Shown piece by piece: positions 1 to 11,159 of a stretch of 64,000 nucleotides of DNA. Every line of letters begins with the position of its first letter. Positions within the stretch are counted from its first letter, which is position 1. A program made the translations under genes and the position numbers. Below the pieces are notes generated by a model. It was not told the origin of the DNA. It saw only the letters and a program-made list of their open reading frames with translations, and did no database searches. Source of the DNA: Orientallactaga sibirica (Eukaryota; Chordata; Mammalia; Rodentia; Dipodidae); NCBI GenBank assembly GCA_036365145.1, contig JAEOAD010001700.1, positions 62,001-126,000 of the forward strand, read 5' to 3'.

Positions 1-2
1 AA

Positions 3-452
3 ACTCTCAAGTCTCAATTACAAAAACAAAAGGGGGAATCCTTACCCCCACACGACCAACTAAAAAAGGCATTATTAACCCTAAATATTTTAAATTTTTC
101 TAAAGAAGACAGACACTTGTCCCCTTTTCAAAAACATTGGACCTCAGCCGTTACTTACAGCTCCATCTGGGTCAAATGGAGGGACCCATTGACTGGGGCC
201 TGGAGAGGACCAGACCCCCTGCTTACAGCAAGGAGAGGGTTTGGATGTGTCTGCCCTCAAGAGGAAAAAAGACCCATTTGGGTACCAGAAAGAGATCTAC
301 AATATTTACCCCAACAAGGGGACAATGACAATCACTTCCCCAGGGAGTGTTCTACCCCTGAGGACTATGCCTCTGTTTCTCCCACAGGAACAATTGGAGA
401 TGTGGGCACTGCTGCTTCTCCTGGTACTGATGATGCTCATCTCGCCTGGTGA
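3..452 (+). pseudogene. Endogenous betaretrovirus pol remnant: integrase C-terminus
   Basis: An open frame enters from the left window edge and stops at 450-452. The residues around 'IWVKWRDPLTGAWRGPDP' and 'IWVPERDLQ' are the hallmark of the C-terminal DNA-binding domain of betaretroviral integrases (K-W-x-D-P-x-T-G-x-W-x-G-P-D-P, then W-x-P-E-R). Integrase joins viral cDNA to host DNA; only its last third is inside the window, so the catalytic core cannot be judged. The frame overlaps the env frame downstream, as in betaretroviruses. No gag, protease, RT or 5' LTR is visible here. The reading frame is intact over what is present, which suggests a fairly recent insertion. Confidence 0.8.
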
Positions 453-732
453 TGGAGGGTTTGGAAACCCACATGACGCCCAAGATATCTTAGCGAAGCA
501 GATGGGGAAACCCTGTGATTGCCAGGGTGGAACATATAAGGTATCTCCTTTTCATGGAAAGGTCATCCAACAGGTGGACTGTGGTTCTAAAACAGCAGTC
601 AACCAGATTGACTTCTGTGGATCCCTATTTTCCTCATCTAATGGATGGGTATGCATAGAAAAACCCAAAATTATACCCACAGTGGCAGGCAAGCCAGGGC
701 CCTGCCCTTGCACCACCACCTTGGTGATATAA
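241..732 (+). pseudogene. Endogenous retrovirus env remnant: leader and start of surface subunit, truncated
   Basis: This frame overlaps the integrase frame in another phase. Plausible starts are ATG 367 or ATG 400; both precede a leucine-rich hydrophobic stretch that looks like a signal peptide. After it comes a Gly-Phe-Gly segment and the motif GKPCDCQGG with following cysteines, which recalls the N-terminus of the surface glycoprotein of D-type (Mason-Pfizer-like) retroviruses. Homology fades near position 724 and a TAA follows at 730-732. The rest of the surface subunit, the transmembrane subunit and the 3' LTR are absent, so this is a broken env that cannot make a working envelope. Assignment to the D-type group is from motif recognition only. 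Confidence 0.7.
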
Positions 733-1127
733 TTAGAATTCAAACTATTCTTCACAAATTGAAATAAGCAAAAATCAATATAATAAAATCTAAAGTACAA
801 CATAAAACTTCAAAATTGGAACAAAACTCAAAGTATGAAATAAAAAGATAAGGACTAACACTACTCCAATAACAAACAAGTAAAGAACTTTTACACGAAG
901 TTAAGTAGTATGTAATAAGAACTCAAGCTCTATAAAATAACGACTGTGCTCCTTCATTTGCCTTAACATGAAAGTATGCAACCAGATCAAAGGGAGCCAT
1001 GGTACCCACCATGCTGGACAATGACTGACCACATTAATCAATTTTGTTGGATGCCAGACCTTCGGAAGGATGTTAGCAAACAAAAGTGTAATGAGGGGTT
1101 CCTCCCAGTTTCCTGATATTAAATCTG
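733..1127. other. AT-rich stretch after the ERV breakpoint, nothing recognised
   Basis: The DNA directly after the env breakpoint carries no LTR features, SINE or coding signal that I recognise. Confidence 0.4.
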
Positions 1128-1645
1128 TTCTTTTCCAGAAGGTAGCAAGATGGAGGAGATAAACTACCCCTCACACTTAAGCCAAGCCACAGCTGAAACC
1201 ACAGAGGAATTGGGGAGACAAGCAAGAGTGCTGCTTCCATGCTGAACTTGATAATCAGCACCAGGGTGAAGGAGACAGACCCTGAGGACACTCAACACTC
1301 ACCAGAGCAGAGATCCAGATGCTTCTAAGAGCTCATCACTGAAGTAGACTTAAAACTCACCCACCACTGTTCAGGGAATTTTGTGGAAGAGGAGGTAGAA
1401 AGATTGTAAGAGCCACAGGTTGAGACATTGTGCCCAGAGGCATTCCCTCCCCCCCAAAAAAAATAACTGACTATTGCTCCCACAATGCATAAACTACAAC
1501 CCCATGGGGAATACCTGCAATCCCACTGAGGACTGTTCCCAATGGAATGGGGACAGGGACAAGGGACAAAAGGGTACCAACACGTGATATATCCATATGA
1601 AACATCTTATTAATAATAATTAAAAAAACATTAAAAAATTAAAGT
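1128..1645 (+). mobile_element. Old L1 3'UTR fragment
   Basis: Segments such as the 'gaggtagaaagattgtaag' and 'ccactgaggac' regions align by eye with the 3'UTR of the full-length L1 copies in this window (compare 18630-18760). It ends in an A-rich TAATAATTAAAAAAA tail. ORF1 and ORF2 are absent, so this is a 5'-truncated old copy. Confidence 0.65.
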
Positions 1646-1650
1646 GCACT

Positions 1651-2188
1651 GAGAACTAGTCAGCAAGGACAATAAGATGTATAGAAACTGTTTTACCTGA
1701 AATTAAAGTTAATGTGAACTAAATAACTAAAATTAATTTACCCACAGAGGCCCTAATTTAATATACAAAATGTTGACTTGTAAGAGAGGAAAAGTACAAT
1801 CAAGTATCATTTGAAAAGAAAGAATGGGAATAGCATATTGAAGTCAGTTAAAGCCATGCTTACTAGAAGTGCCATACACAATAGTCTTGTGTTTTTTGTT
1901 TTGTTTTGTTTTTGTATGCTGCCCTGATCTACAAGAGAAAATAAAGGGTAAGGTACTTTAATTGGGGGTGATAACATATATTTTATTTAATGAGTATCTT
2001 TTAATTAACTCATCTGAAGGATAAAGAAATATTTCACATATATATTTGTTATTGCCAAGATGTTTATTGTTGCAAACTCCAATTGCATATAAGTCTTCCA
2101 TCCCCTTAATAGTGTGGTGAAGGTCTAGTGTGCTATTACCAGTAGGAATTTTTTAAAGGCAAAATTAAGCCTAATATTTTTCTTTATT
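1651..2188. other. AT-rich intergenic DNA, nothing recognised
   Basis: No coding, RNA or repeat structure that I can support, apart from a short TTTTG run near 1894-1915. Confidence 0.4.
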
Positions 2189-2263
2189 GCAGTACTAAGG
2201 ATTGAACTCATGGACTTGCTCCTGCTAGGCAAGCACTTTACCACTGAGTTAAATCCCCAGCCT
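2189..2263 (-). repeat. Degraded tRNA-type SINE fragment
   Basis: Read on the minus strand it starts with 'ggctggggattta' and carries box A-like 'ctcagtggtaaagtgcttgc' and box B-like 'gttcaatcc' sequences typical of ID/B4-type rodent SINEs. Confidence 0.55.
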
Positions 2264-2958
2264 TCTTTTGACTTTTTAGTTTGAGACAGGGTTTCATTAA
2301 GTTTCCCAGAGAAAATTCAATATGTAGTTTATTAACAAGATGTAAGCCTTTAACTCATCATGATCTTCCAGCTTTAGGCTCTCAAGTAGCTCTATTGACA
2401 GGCCTGCATCACCAAGCCCAGGAAAGCAAAGTATTTCTATCTGTTTTGTTTTAAAAATTAATGTAAGTACTAAGTGCTGGCACAAAGTTACTCAAGAACA
2501 AAAATACTCAATAACCACTCTTCAACTGGGCGCATGTCATTAACCAAAATGCATCTTGACATATAGAACATATTTGACAAGACCCTTATTTTGAGGGGAA
2601 CAATTAAAAAAATGAAATTGATAAAAAGCATTATTAGATAAAACATTTCTTCATGATCTTTCTTAACATTTATTAGTTAATTGAGATAATCTTGAAGAAA
2701 AATGAAAATATAATAACATTTTGAAACAACCTTAATCTGGGACAGGCACCTATTCTAACTGGAGGTCATTAACCGCATGATTATCCTGTCCTGACAATCT
2801 CCTCCATACACAGTGCAGGACAGCCAGCAAAGCTCTATTTTTCTTGCCTTGTTTATTCTCTCTGGAGATGTCCTCTCCACTGTGTGCCATGGAAGATAAG
2901 AACCCCAAGGCCAGTGTCTCTACAAGGAATGAATTCAGAGCAAGTTATTCTTGACATT

Positions 2959-2991
<33 letters not shown>

Positions 2992-3272
2992 CATTTCTCA
3001 CCACAAACTTTGAAATAATTCTGGCCAGCTTTGTCCCAAACATCAGTCTAGCTTATGCAACAAAGCCTGGGCTAGGTACACAAATTGTTTAGAATGAGAA
3101 TGTAACCCCAATAGACATAATTCCACTTCATTTCACTGTTTCTTTGGTTAGCAAGCAAAGACAGCCAAAACATTTGATGATGCAAGTGAGTTATGCTCTC
3201 ATCAGGCTCACAGTGACAATATGAGGATTCAGGGGAGGATCTACACATCAACATGTATGAAAGATTAAAAAT
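2264..3272. other. Intergenic DNA with a long poly-T (2960-2990)
   Basis: About 30 consecutive T lie at 2961-2989, probably the tail of an unrecognised minus-strand retroposon. No coding signal was found in the rest. Confidence 0.4.
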
Positions 3273-3471
3273 AGGGCTGGAGAGATGGCTTAGCAGTTAA
3301 GGCACTTGTCTGTGAAGCCTAAGGATCCAGGTTCAATTCCCCAGTACCCACATAAGCCAGATGTGTGAGGTGGCACATGTGACTGGAGTTTGTTTGCAGA
3401 GGCTAGAGGCCCTGGAATGCTGGTGCTCTCACTCTCTCTCTCTTTGTCTCTCTCTCTCTCATAAATAAATA
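3273..3471 (+). repeat. tRNA-derived SINE
   Basis: Begins 'gggctggagagatggctta' with box A, then box B 'ggttcaattcc', the body, a CT-rich run and an ATAAATAAATA tail. This is the commonest SINE in the window. Confidence 0.85.
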
Positions 3472-3623
3472 CTTTTTTTTTTTTCGAAGTAGGGTCTCAC
3501 TCTAGCCCAGGCTGACCTGGAATTCACTATGTAATCTCAGGCTGGCTTCAAACTCACAGCAATCCCCCTTCCTCTGCTTCCCTAGCACTGGGATTAAAGC
3601 ATACACCACCACACCTGGATTTT
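3472..3623 (-). repeat. B1-like SINE (7SL-derived)
   Basis: A T-run is followed by 'gtagggtctcactctagccc' and 'agcactgggattaaagc', the reverse complement of the B1 body. It abuts the tail of the preceding SINE. Confidence 0.85.
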
Positions 3624-3667
3624 TTTTTCTTTCTTTTTTTGGAAAAAAAAATTAAGATTAAAAATAG

Positions 3668-3895
3668 GGGGTGGAGAGATGGCTTAGTGATTCAGGCACT
3701 TGCTTGCAAAGCCAAAGGACCCATGTTCAATTCCCCAAGACCCACATAATCCAAATGCACAAGGTGGCACATGTGTCTCGAGTTTGCTTGCAGTGGCTGG
3801 ATGCCCTGGAGCATCCATTCCTCGCTCTCTTCCTTTCTCTCCCTCTTTCTGCCTCTTTCTCTTCTCTCAAATAAATATATAAAAATAAAAATAAA
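3668..3895 (+). repeat. tRNA-derived SINE
   Basis: Same family as at 3273: 'ggagagatggcttagtgatt' head, box B 'gttcaattccc', CT-rich run and AAATAAATATA tail. Confidence 0.85.
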
Positions 3896-4324
3896 TTTTA
3901 AAAAATTTAAAGATTAAAAATAAGTCTTTTTTCTTAAAATTTAATTCACACATTGAAGGATCCCAGAATTATTATCTGATTTCATTCTCTTTTATATAAG
4001 GAATTTTTATCAGATCACCACACTGGCTTTGGAAACTGAGTTGATAAGATTGTTTTAGGAAGCAAAGAAACTTGTTTTTTCTCTTCCTTGGTGTTTGAGG
4101 GCCCCGGGCACAGTTCATTCAAAGTAATTCTGGGACTCTGCCATTTGCTCAGGGAAGCCTCCTGTCTGGGCCACTGACCTGCTATGTCACTCTGCTGGGA
4201 TCCCTTTACTCCTGGATGGCTTTGGGGGAAGCACCACTCAGCAGCCAACTTGGTTTTCTCTCAGTGGTTCTCCATGTAGCCTATTGAAAGGAATACAGAA
4301 TGAATGCATAGTTTAGGGGTTGCT

Positions 4325-4440
4325 CATGTCTGAGTTCAAGGCCACCCAGACTACATAATGAATTCCAGGTCATCCTGGGCTAGAGTGAGACCCTGCCTCG
4401 AAAAACAAAACAAAACAAAAAGAAAAAAAAAAAAAAAAAA
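4325..4440 (+). repeat. B1-like SINE, 5'-truncated
   Basis: Contains 'gagttcaaggccaccc', 'gaattccaggtcatcctggg' and 'gagaccctgcctcgaaaaac', the 3' two thirds of B1, with an A-rich tail. Confidence 0.75.
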
Positions 4441-4819
4441 CCCAGTGAGGTTTGGCTTTACTGAGATGCTCACATGCACATGGAGGAGTGTATGAAATAG
4501 CAGTAGCTATTTCTTTCTCTTTTATTTTGGGCCCCCCTCACCAGTGAGGTATCATGGACATTTAGCTCTGTTAACAGACAGACAGACCTATTTAGCACTG
4601 AGTTCCCATTAGGTCTTCTTTTCCTTTGTAATAAAATAAAGGCTGGTGTGATATAAAGAAATGAGTTGTGCTTTAGGAATTCTTTGGGATTTACACTTAC
4701 TTTCAAGTAACACTAGTAGTTTCTCATAAGACAAATGGCTCACAAACAATCCCCTGTCCCCCCCCCAAATTCCAAACCCACAATCTGTACAAATAAGTAC
4801 CTCCTGATTGAAAGCTAGT

Positions 4820-5015
4820 GGTGCTGGGGAGATTGCTCAGTGGTAAAAGGAGCTTACTTGCAAGCGTTTGATCCTCCAGTACCCACATAACACCAGATGT
4901 ATAAAGTGGTGTACATATCTCAAGTTCACTTGCAGTGGTACAAGGCTCTAGCACACCAATCCTCATTCCCATTCTCTTTCTCTCTCTCTCTCTCTCTTGC
5001 AAATAAAATAAATAT
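4820..5015 (+). repeat. tRNA-derived SINE, diverged
   Basis: Starts 'gctggggagattgctcagtg', has a CT run at 4973-4998 and an AAATAAAATAAAT tail. Confidence 0.75.
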
Positions 5016-5049
5016 AACTTTTATATAAGTAAAAATATTTTTAATATAT

Positions 5050-5240
5050 ATATTTTTATTTATTTGAGAGAGAGAAAGAGAGAACAAGAGAGAGAATGGG
5101 CACGCCAGGGCCTCCAGCCACTGCAAACGAGCTCCAGATCCATGCGACCCATTGTGCATCTGGCTTACGTGGGTCGAACCGGGGATCCTTTGGCTTTGCA
5201 GGCAAACACCTTAACCACCAAGCCATCCCTCCAGTCCCAG
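5050..5240 (-). repeat. tRNA-derived SINE
   Basis: Reverse orientation: TTTATTTATTTGAGAGAGAG tail, then body and 'ccatccctccagtccc' head. Confidence 0.85.
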
Positions 5241-5930
5241 TAAAAATATTTTTAAGTTAGAATAATGCTTTGGAAATTTAGCATTGTAAGTACTAATCCA
5301 AAGTTACTCCTACTGAAAGTGAAAGCATGGCATAAATACATACCATGATAAACTTTTGATAAAACAAGTAAGCACTGGTACATATATCCAATACAGTCCT
5401 GAAATTTGGACCACATTAAAAACTTCAAAACACTGCCTGCAGCTCTCACATTTGTTGGAAGGATCACAGTGCCCTCGGCAGTTTCAGTATAAGTAAGACA
5501 CTTCAAAGGAAAGAAAAGAAAATATCAAGCCTCCAAAATGTACTTTTTCTTCTTGAACTTAGTGAAAATATTTATATATGATCACATTTTAAGCAGAGTG
5601 TATCACTGCAATCATACTAACACCTATTCATGTAAAATATGCAATATAGAATAAAATACATACACGTGCATGGGGTCAAATTTAGAAATATTTTTCACTG
5701 TGAATGTTGTACTATTTGAATTGTTATACATGTATTAATTAATAATGTATAATTAATATAAATATATTAATATACTAGCAAGAAAAAGTTAATTAATAAA
5801 ATCTTTAATTACCTATTAAGAAAATGGCATGCATCTACATTTTAAGCATCTCTTTCTAGAAGTTTCATAGCTTCACACAAGTCATTTAATCTCTGTGTCT
5901 TCCTGATTACTATATCTCAACTAACACCTT
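5241..5930. other. AT-rich intergenic DNA, nothing recognised
   Basis: No supported gene or repeat. Short open stretches here lack family signatures. Confidence 0.4.
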
Positions 5931-5932
5931 CT

Positions 5933-6095
5933 TTCTTTTTTTTTTTTTTTTTTTCAAGGTAGGGGTCTCACTTTAGCTCAGGCTGACCTGGAATTAACTA
6001 TGTAGTCTCAGGGTGGCCTCGAAGTCATGGTGATCCTCCTACCTCTGCCTCCCAAGTGCTGGGATTAAAGGCGTGAGCCACCATGCCTGGCTGAA
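5933..6095 (-). repeat. B1-like SINE
   Basis: T-run, 'gacctggaattaactatgta', 'gtgctgggattaaaggcgtg' and 'catgcctggct' in reverse orientation. A second T-run at 6101-6120 follows. Confidence 0.85.
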
Positions 6096-6120
6096 TTAGG
6101 GTTTTTTTTTTTTTTTTTTT

Positions 6121-7395
6121 CATGACTATACTGTAGAAATACTGGATTCTCTTTAGAAGGTTAGAAAATGCCATATACCAAGATTTTAAATGGAACACAT
6201 TACCTTTTGCCAATCTGCCCCACCCCTGAAAAAAATTTAATTTCACTGGGGGGGGTATGAAGGGAGGATATGGGATTTGGTAGAGAATAGTAATTATATT
6301 AGCATTTTTGTTGTTATGATAAACTTGGTTAAAGCCTATTAGTTGCCTAGAGAGAATAAGGAATTTCCAAGAATGTACAATTTCTTTAGAGAAGTTTCAA
6401 AACTAAGACTAATTGATATGAAAAGCAGTAGAGAAAGCAGTTGAAAAGTTCCTTCATAAAACTTTTATTCCACTGACATGAACTTAGTACACATGATCTT
6501 AATTATGCTTGGATTGTTTGTGAAAATTTCATAAGACATTAAACAAAGTTAGCCATCATCTGAAGTCATTTCCCTGTTAACTATTTTTACAACACATACA
6601 TGTCATGTTTGTTTCTAAAAAAAATTCACAAAAGCAAAAAAACTTTTAAAAGTTGAATACATGGGATTTTGGTTTACTGCTGTGATTGATCCACATGAAG
6701 TCATGATACCAAGCAGGTCATTTCACTTCCCCTGTGCTTTCACACGTGTTCTTAGATTGCCAAAAACATTTAAATACAAATAAAATATGTAGCAGAAATA
6801 ATGAAAGTAAACGGCAGGTAACTTTACAAGTTATGGAATGTGAACCATTCCTGCCCTTATCCAGAGTAAATTGGGTCACAGCTTCTTCTAAAGCATACTT
6901 CTGTAGCTGTAGGCCAAGGTGTGCATGCTGAGATTGACCATTCCACAGAAATACATGATTCCAACATGTAGTTTTCTGTGGGATACCTGTTTGCTCCACA
7001 GCCTTGCAAGTGCTCCAAACCTTATAGATTCCCACAATAACTACACTTGTGACTGGAACCAATTATACCTTTTATTCCATACTAGCACATACCAAAATGT
7101 AGGCAGTTTTCTTTGCTTAGACATGGAAGCAGTTTTAACACTTGGCCCTTGTGAAGTCACAATGTACCAAAAGTTCTATGCCAAACATTTATAACATCCC
7201 CATATTGGCTACACCAAGATGAAAAAAAGCTGTCTTTGCAAGAGAGAAGGCTTTCTCTGGGGAGTTCAGAATGTCGTAATAACACAGAGAAGTTAAGGGC
7301 CAGGCCCAATCTGAAATTAAAAAAAAAAAAATTAAAATAAGGTGATAGGATGTGTTGGCTGCATTTCCTTTTTGCTATTTTCAAAAGTTTGTTGG
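6121..7395. other. Intergenic DNA, nothing recognised
   Basis: About 1.3 kb with overlapping short open frames on both strands (around 6718-7194) that have no start context, splice pattern or motif I recognise. I treat it as noncoding. Confidence 0.4.
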
Positions 7396-7545
7396 GGGCT
7401 GGAGAGAGGACTAAGTAGTTAAGGCACATGCCTCAAAATCTAAGGACCCAGGTTAGATTCCCCAGTACCCATGTAAGCCAGATGCACATGGTGGTACATG
7501 CCTCTGGTGTTTATTTGCAGTGTCTAGCAGCCCTGGCACATCCAT

Positions 7546-7610
<65 letters not shown>

Positions 7611-7672
7611 ATATATATTATATATATATAATCTCTGACTCTCCTCTTTCTTTCATAAATAAAAAATTAAAA
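7396..7672 (+). repeat. tRNA-derived SINE with expanded (TA)n
   Basis: Standard SINE head and body, but the CT run at 7545-7564 continues into a long TA tract (about 7565-7632) before the AAATAAAAA tail. Confidence 0.85.
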
Positions 7673-7687
7673 TAAAAAAAGGTTTTG

Positions 7688-7960
7688 GGGGCTGGAGAGA
7701 TGGCTTAGCGGTTAAGGCGCCTGCCTCCTAAGCCTAAGAACGCTGGTTCCAATCTCCAGCAGTTCCAATCTCCAAGTCCCACGTTTAGCCAGATGTAAAG
7801 TGACACAAGGGTGCAACGCCGCACTTGACCACAAGGGGGCGCACACATCTGGATTTTGTTCGCAGCAGCTGAGAGGCTGCTGGCACGCCCATCTCTATCT
7901 GTCTTCCTCTCCCTCTCTCTCTGTCTCTCTCTGTGTCTCTCTCCAAAAAAAAAAAAAAAG
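7688..7960 (+). repeat. tRNA-derived SINE, long variant
   Basis: Longer subfamily: head 'ctggagagatggcttagcgg', then 'ttgaccacaagggggcgcac' and 'cagcagctgagaggctgctg', CT/GTCT-rich run and A-tail. Other copies lie at 39287 and 58603. Confidence 0.85.
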
Positions 7961-8124
7961 GTTTTGGTATGCTTGTTGTGACTGATCCAGAAGGCATCGC
8001 TTGTATTCACCAGCAGCAACTTCATCCATATAATGGTAGTAGTCTCCCTTCATCTTCAAATAGAGGACTTTGCTCTCTGCTGTGAATCTCGCTGCTCACA
8101 GGCTATAGCCTCCTTCTTTCACCT

Positions 8125-8332
8125 TCTTTGAGACAGGGTCTCTGCTGCAAAGGGATGTCAGTCTAACTGGCACCTGAGCTTTGGGTTGCCTCCCACTGTT
8201 CTAGGAGTGCTGGGAACACAGATGCATGCCCTGCTTTCAGCCTGGCTTTACGTGGGAGCTGGGAGGATCAAACTTAGGTCAGTAAGCTTGCAAGCAAGTG
8301 CCTTTAACCACTGAGACTTCTCCCCAGCCTTT
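8125..8332 (-). repeat. Diverged rodent SINE (B-type)
   Basis: Contains 'gagacagggtctctgctgc' and ends 'cttctccccagcc', the reversed pattern of B4/ID-type elements. Confidence 0.55.
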
Positions 8333-8459
8333 TAAAGCTTTTGTTTTGTTTTGGTTTGGGTTTTTAACTTGCTTGCTTGGTTTTTGCTTTAATTTTTTGT
8401 TGTTTTTACAGGGTTTGAGGGGGGGAGGAATGGTAGTTGTTTTTTTTTCCCCCTTCTGG

Positions 8460-8792
8460 TGTACATGTGTCTGATGTGTGTATATGTGTGCAACATAGTG
8501 TGCATATGCCATGGTACATGTCAGAAGACAACTTTGAGTGTCAGTCCTCACCTTCTAACCTTATGTGAGGCAGGGTCTCTCATTCACTATTGCGTGCACA
8601 AGAGCTGGCCCAAAACTTCCAGAGGATTCTCCTATCTCTACTTCTCTTCTTGCTCCCTCCCAAATATGTGTGCACACTGGATACAGACACTGACACTGTA
8701 ACATCCGGCTGTTACATGGTACTGGGGACCTGAACTCAGATACTCACATGTGGTAAGCACTTTATCCACTGAGGATTTCCCCAACCTCAACT
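8460..8792 (-). repeat. B2-like SINE, old
   Basis: Reverse orientation with 'catgtcagaagacaactttg', 'gaggcagggtctctcattca' and 'atttccccaacc', matching the general layout of old B2/B3 elements. Confidence 0.55.
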
Positions 8793-8904
8793 TTGGGTTT
8801 TATACTGAAAGAAATCAGAGGGTAGACAGGAGAGATGACACTGGGTGTACTGAAATTGACATGACCTGACTTAAATTTTTTTGATAGACTTACAATTCTT
8901 TTAA

Positions 8905-9117
8905 TATTTTATTTATTTACTTATTTATTTTAGAGAGAGAAAGAGGGAGAGAGAGAGAGAGAGAAACTGGGTGCACCAGGGCCTCCACCGACTGCAAATG
9001 AACTCCAAATGCTTGTGCCACTTTGTGCATCTGGCCTACATGGGTCCTGGGGAATTGAACCTGAGACCTTTGGCTTTGCAGGCAAGTGCCTTAACCGCTA
9101 AGCCATCTCTTCAGCCC
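8905..9117 (-). repeat. tRNA-derived SINE
   Basis: TTATTTATTTACTTATTTA and GA-rich tail, body with 'tggggaattgaacctgagac', head 'ccatctcttcagccc', all in reverse. Confidence 0.85.
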
Positions 9118-9367
9118 TGATTTACATTTGTAAAAGATTATTCAAATTGTTTACAACACTCTTGTAGCAGGGATGGGTAGGATAGACACTTAAAGATGAG
9201 TTCAATGAGAAATTATGGGGTACAAATTGGACCAGATAGCACAAGTTGACAGAAATGGCCAGAGAATTTTCAGGTATGTTAATGTAAACCTTGAATTTGT
9301 GAGCCCGCTAGCCTTGTAAACACAGTGGTGAATAGTGAGAGACCCTTCCTCAAATAAGGTGGAAGGT

Positions 9368-9554
9368 GGGCTGGAGAGATGGCTTAGTGGTTAAGGTGCT
9401 TGCCTGCAAAGGCTAAGGACCCATGTTCAACTCTCCAGATCCCATGCAAGCCAGACACAAAGGTGAGGCAAGTGAAAGGTTGCACATGCCCACTAGGTGG
9501 CGCAAACTTCTGGAGATCAGTTGCAATTGCTAAGTCCCTGGCACGGGGGCCAAT

Positions 9555-9596
<42 letters not shown>

Positions 9597-9625
9597 TGAA
9601 ATAAAATAAAAATTTAAAAAATTAA
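9368..9625 (+). repeat. tRNA-derived SINE carrying a (GT)n microsatellite
   Basis: Head at 9369; body includes 'cccactaggtggcgcaaact'. The usual CT run is replaced by about 20 GT units at 9557-9596, followed by an AAATAAAATAAAAA tail. Confidence 0.85.
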
Positions 9626-10508
9626 AAATAAGGTGAAAGGTGATGACTGACACCTGAAATCGGTCCTCTGAGTGAAAAGGAGAAGCTGGGCTACTGCCCA
9701 TCATGACACCAGTTTGCAGCCTTGATAACTGGAAGAATGGATTTGCCATCAACCAGTAGGCTGCAAAGTGCTGAGCTGCAGGTTTTGAGACAATTATTGC
9801 TATGCTGTGAATCTGTCATAGGCCCCGTGAGTTCATGTTTTGAGTATTGTTACCTGGCTGGTAGCATTGCTTTGAAAAGCTGTGGAAACTTCAGGAAATC
9901 AGGCTGGCTGACAGATGGGCCTTTTAAGGTTATACTCGCCTTTGGTTCTACCTTTACTCTGCTGGCTGTTCTGTTGTGAGCCTCTGGCACACACTGCCTC
10001 TACCATGCCTTCCCAACCATGGGGGACCAAGACCTTCTGAAACTGTGATCAAAACTAAATGTTTCTTCCCATAAATTGTTTCTGTTGGGTGTCTTGTCAC
10101 AAGGACGTAAAAGTAACACTATTGTAAATTTGGTTTAGATAGTTTAGGTTTACAATAGCTACTATATACCCAAGGTTAATAATAAACAACAAAGAATATA
10201 TTTGAGAATATTTTATGAGAGCAGGTGAAAATGATCATGCAAGACAGAGTAGCAGCAAGGAATGGACTGGATCTGTAAACTCAGGAAGATTTTCAAAATT
10301 CAGCTAATTGCAATCTAAAAGACAGGTTTGTGGGCACAGGTGCAAGTAAATAGAAAGTGCTAGAAATTAGTGCAAGGTCTCCTGTAAGAAGGCAGTACCT
10401 CCTTCTCCCGAAATCCCTCTTGTCTCCTGAGACTTTGAATGGTCACAAGTGGCATCTACCTCTTCACAGGCTCCTCCCTTCATAGGCTCACATTAAGAAG
10501 CAAAAGCA
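9626..10508. other. Intergenic DNA, weak ancient-repeat appearance
   Basis: Phrases near 9970-10090 resemble old ERVL/MaLR LTR-type text, but I cannot fix boundaries or family. No gene supported. Confidence 0.35.
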
Positions 10509-10747
10509 GGGCTGGAGAGATGGCTTAGAGGTTAAGGTGCTTGCCTGCAAAGCCTGAGGACCCATGTTTAACTATCCAGATCCCAAGTAAGCCAGATGCA
10601 CAAGGTGACAAAAGCATACAAGGTCACATGCACACAAAGTGGTTCATGCATCTGGCATTCAAGTGCAGTGGCTGGAGGCCCTGGCATGCCAATTCTCTCT
10701 CTCTCTCTCTATCTCTATCTCTATCTCTCTCTTGTAAAAAAAAAAAT
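10509..10747 (+). repeat. tRNA-derived SINE
   Basis: Head 'ggctggagagatggcttaga', box B-like 'gtttaactatcc', CT run 10695-10731 and a short A-tail directly abutting the next B1. Confidence 0.85.
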
Positions 10748-10751
10748 TACA

Positions 10752-10900
10752 GCCAGGCGTGGTGGTGCATGTCTTTAATCCCAGCATTCGGGAGGCAGAG
10801 GTAGGGGGATCACTGAGGGTTCAAGGACACCCTGAGACTGCGTAGTAAATTCCAGGCCAGCCTGGGCTGGAGTGGGACCCTACCTCAAAAAACCAAAAAA
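10752..10900 (+). repeat. B1-like SINE
   Basis: Complete B1: 'agccaggcgtggtggtgcat' through 'gggaccctacctcaaaaaac'. The 5' end of the full-length L1 begins within a few bases of its A-tail. Confidence 0.9.
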
Positions 10901-11159
10901 TAGACTTCTGGTCTACCTAACCTCGCCTCACTTCACGGGGAAGAAAAGAGAAGAATACTTAAGGTTAAAGGGACCTTTTTAAAGGGTTTGATGGCTCCCG
11001 CATGCTTCCAGAGGGAGGGGGTGGATTTGCAAAATAAGGAAACCACTGATTCCCAAGCTCTTGGCAGGCACCACTGCCTGAAAGGTCCCACTGGACCTGC
11101 CTGAGGCCCCTGGCCAGCCAGAAATGGAGCACGGTTGCAGCCAGGTCCCCACGTCAGTG

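Noticed and set aside
6718..7194. Overlapping open frames of 91-114 residues on both strands
   Set aside because: No recognised motif, no splice or promoter context, and ordinary length for random AT-rich DNA.
7545..7632. Membrane-like (IY)n peptide
   Set aside because: Translation of a (TA)n microsatellite in a SINE.
9384..9752. 122-residue open frame with a (TH)n run
   Set aside because: Antisense of a SINE with a (GT)n tract.
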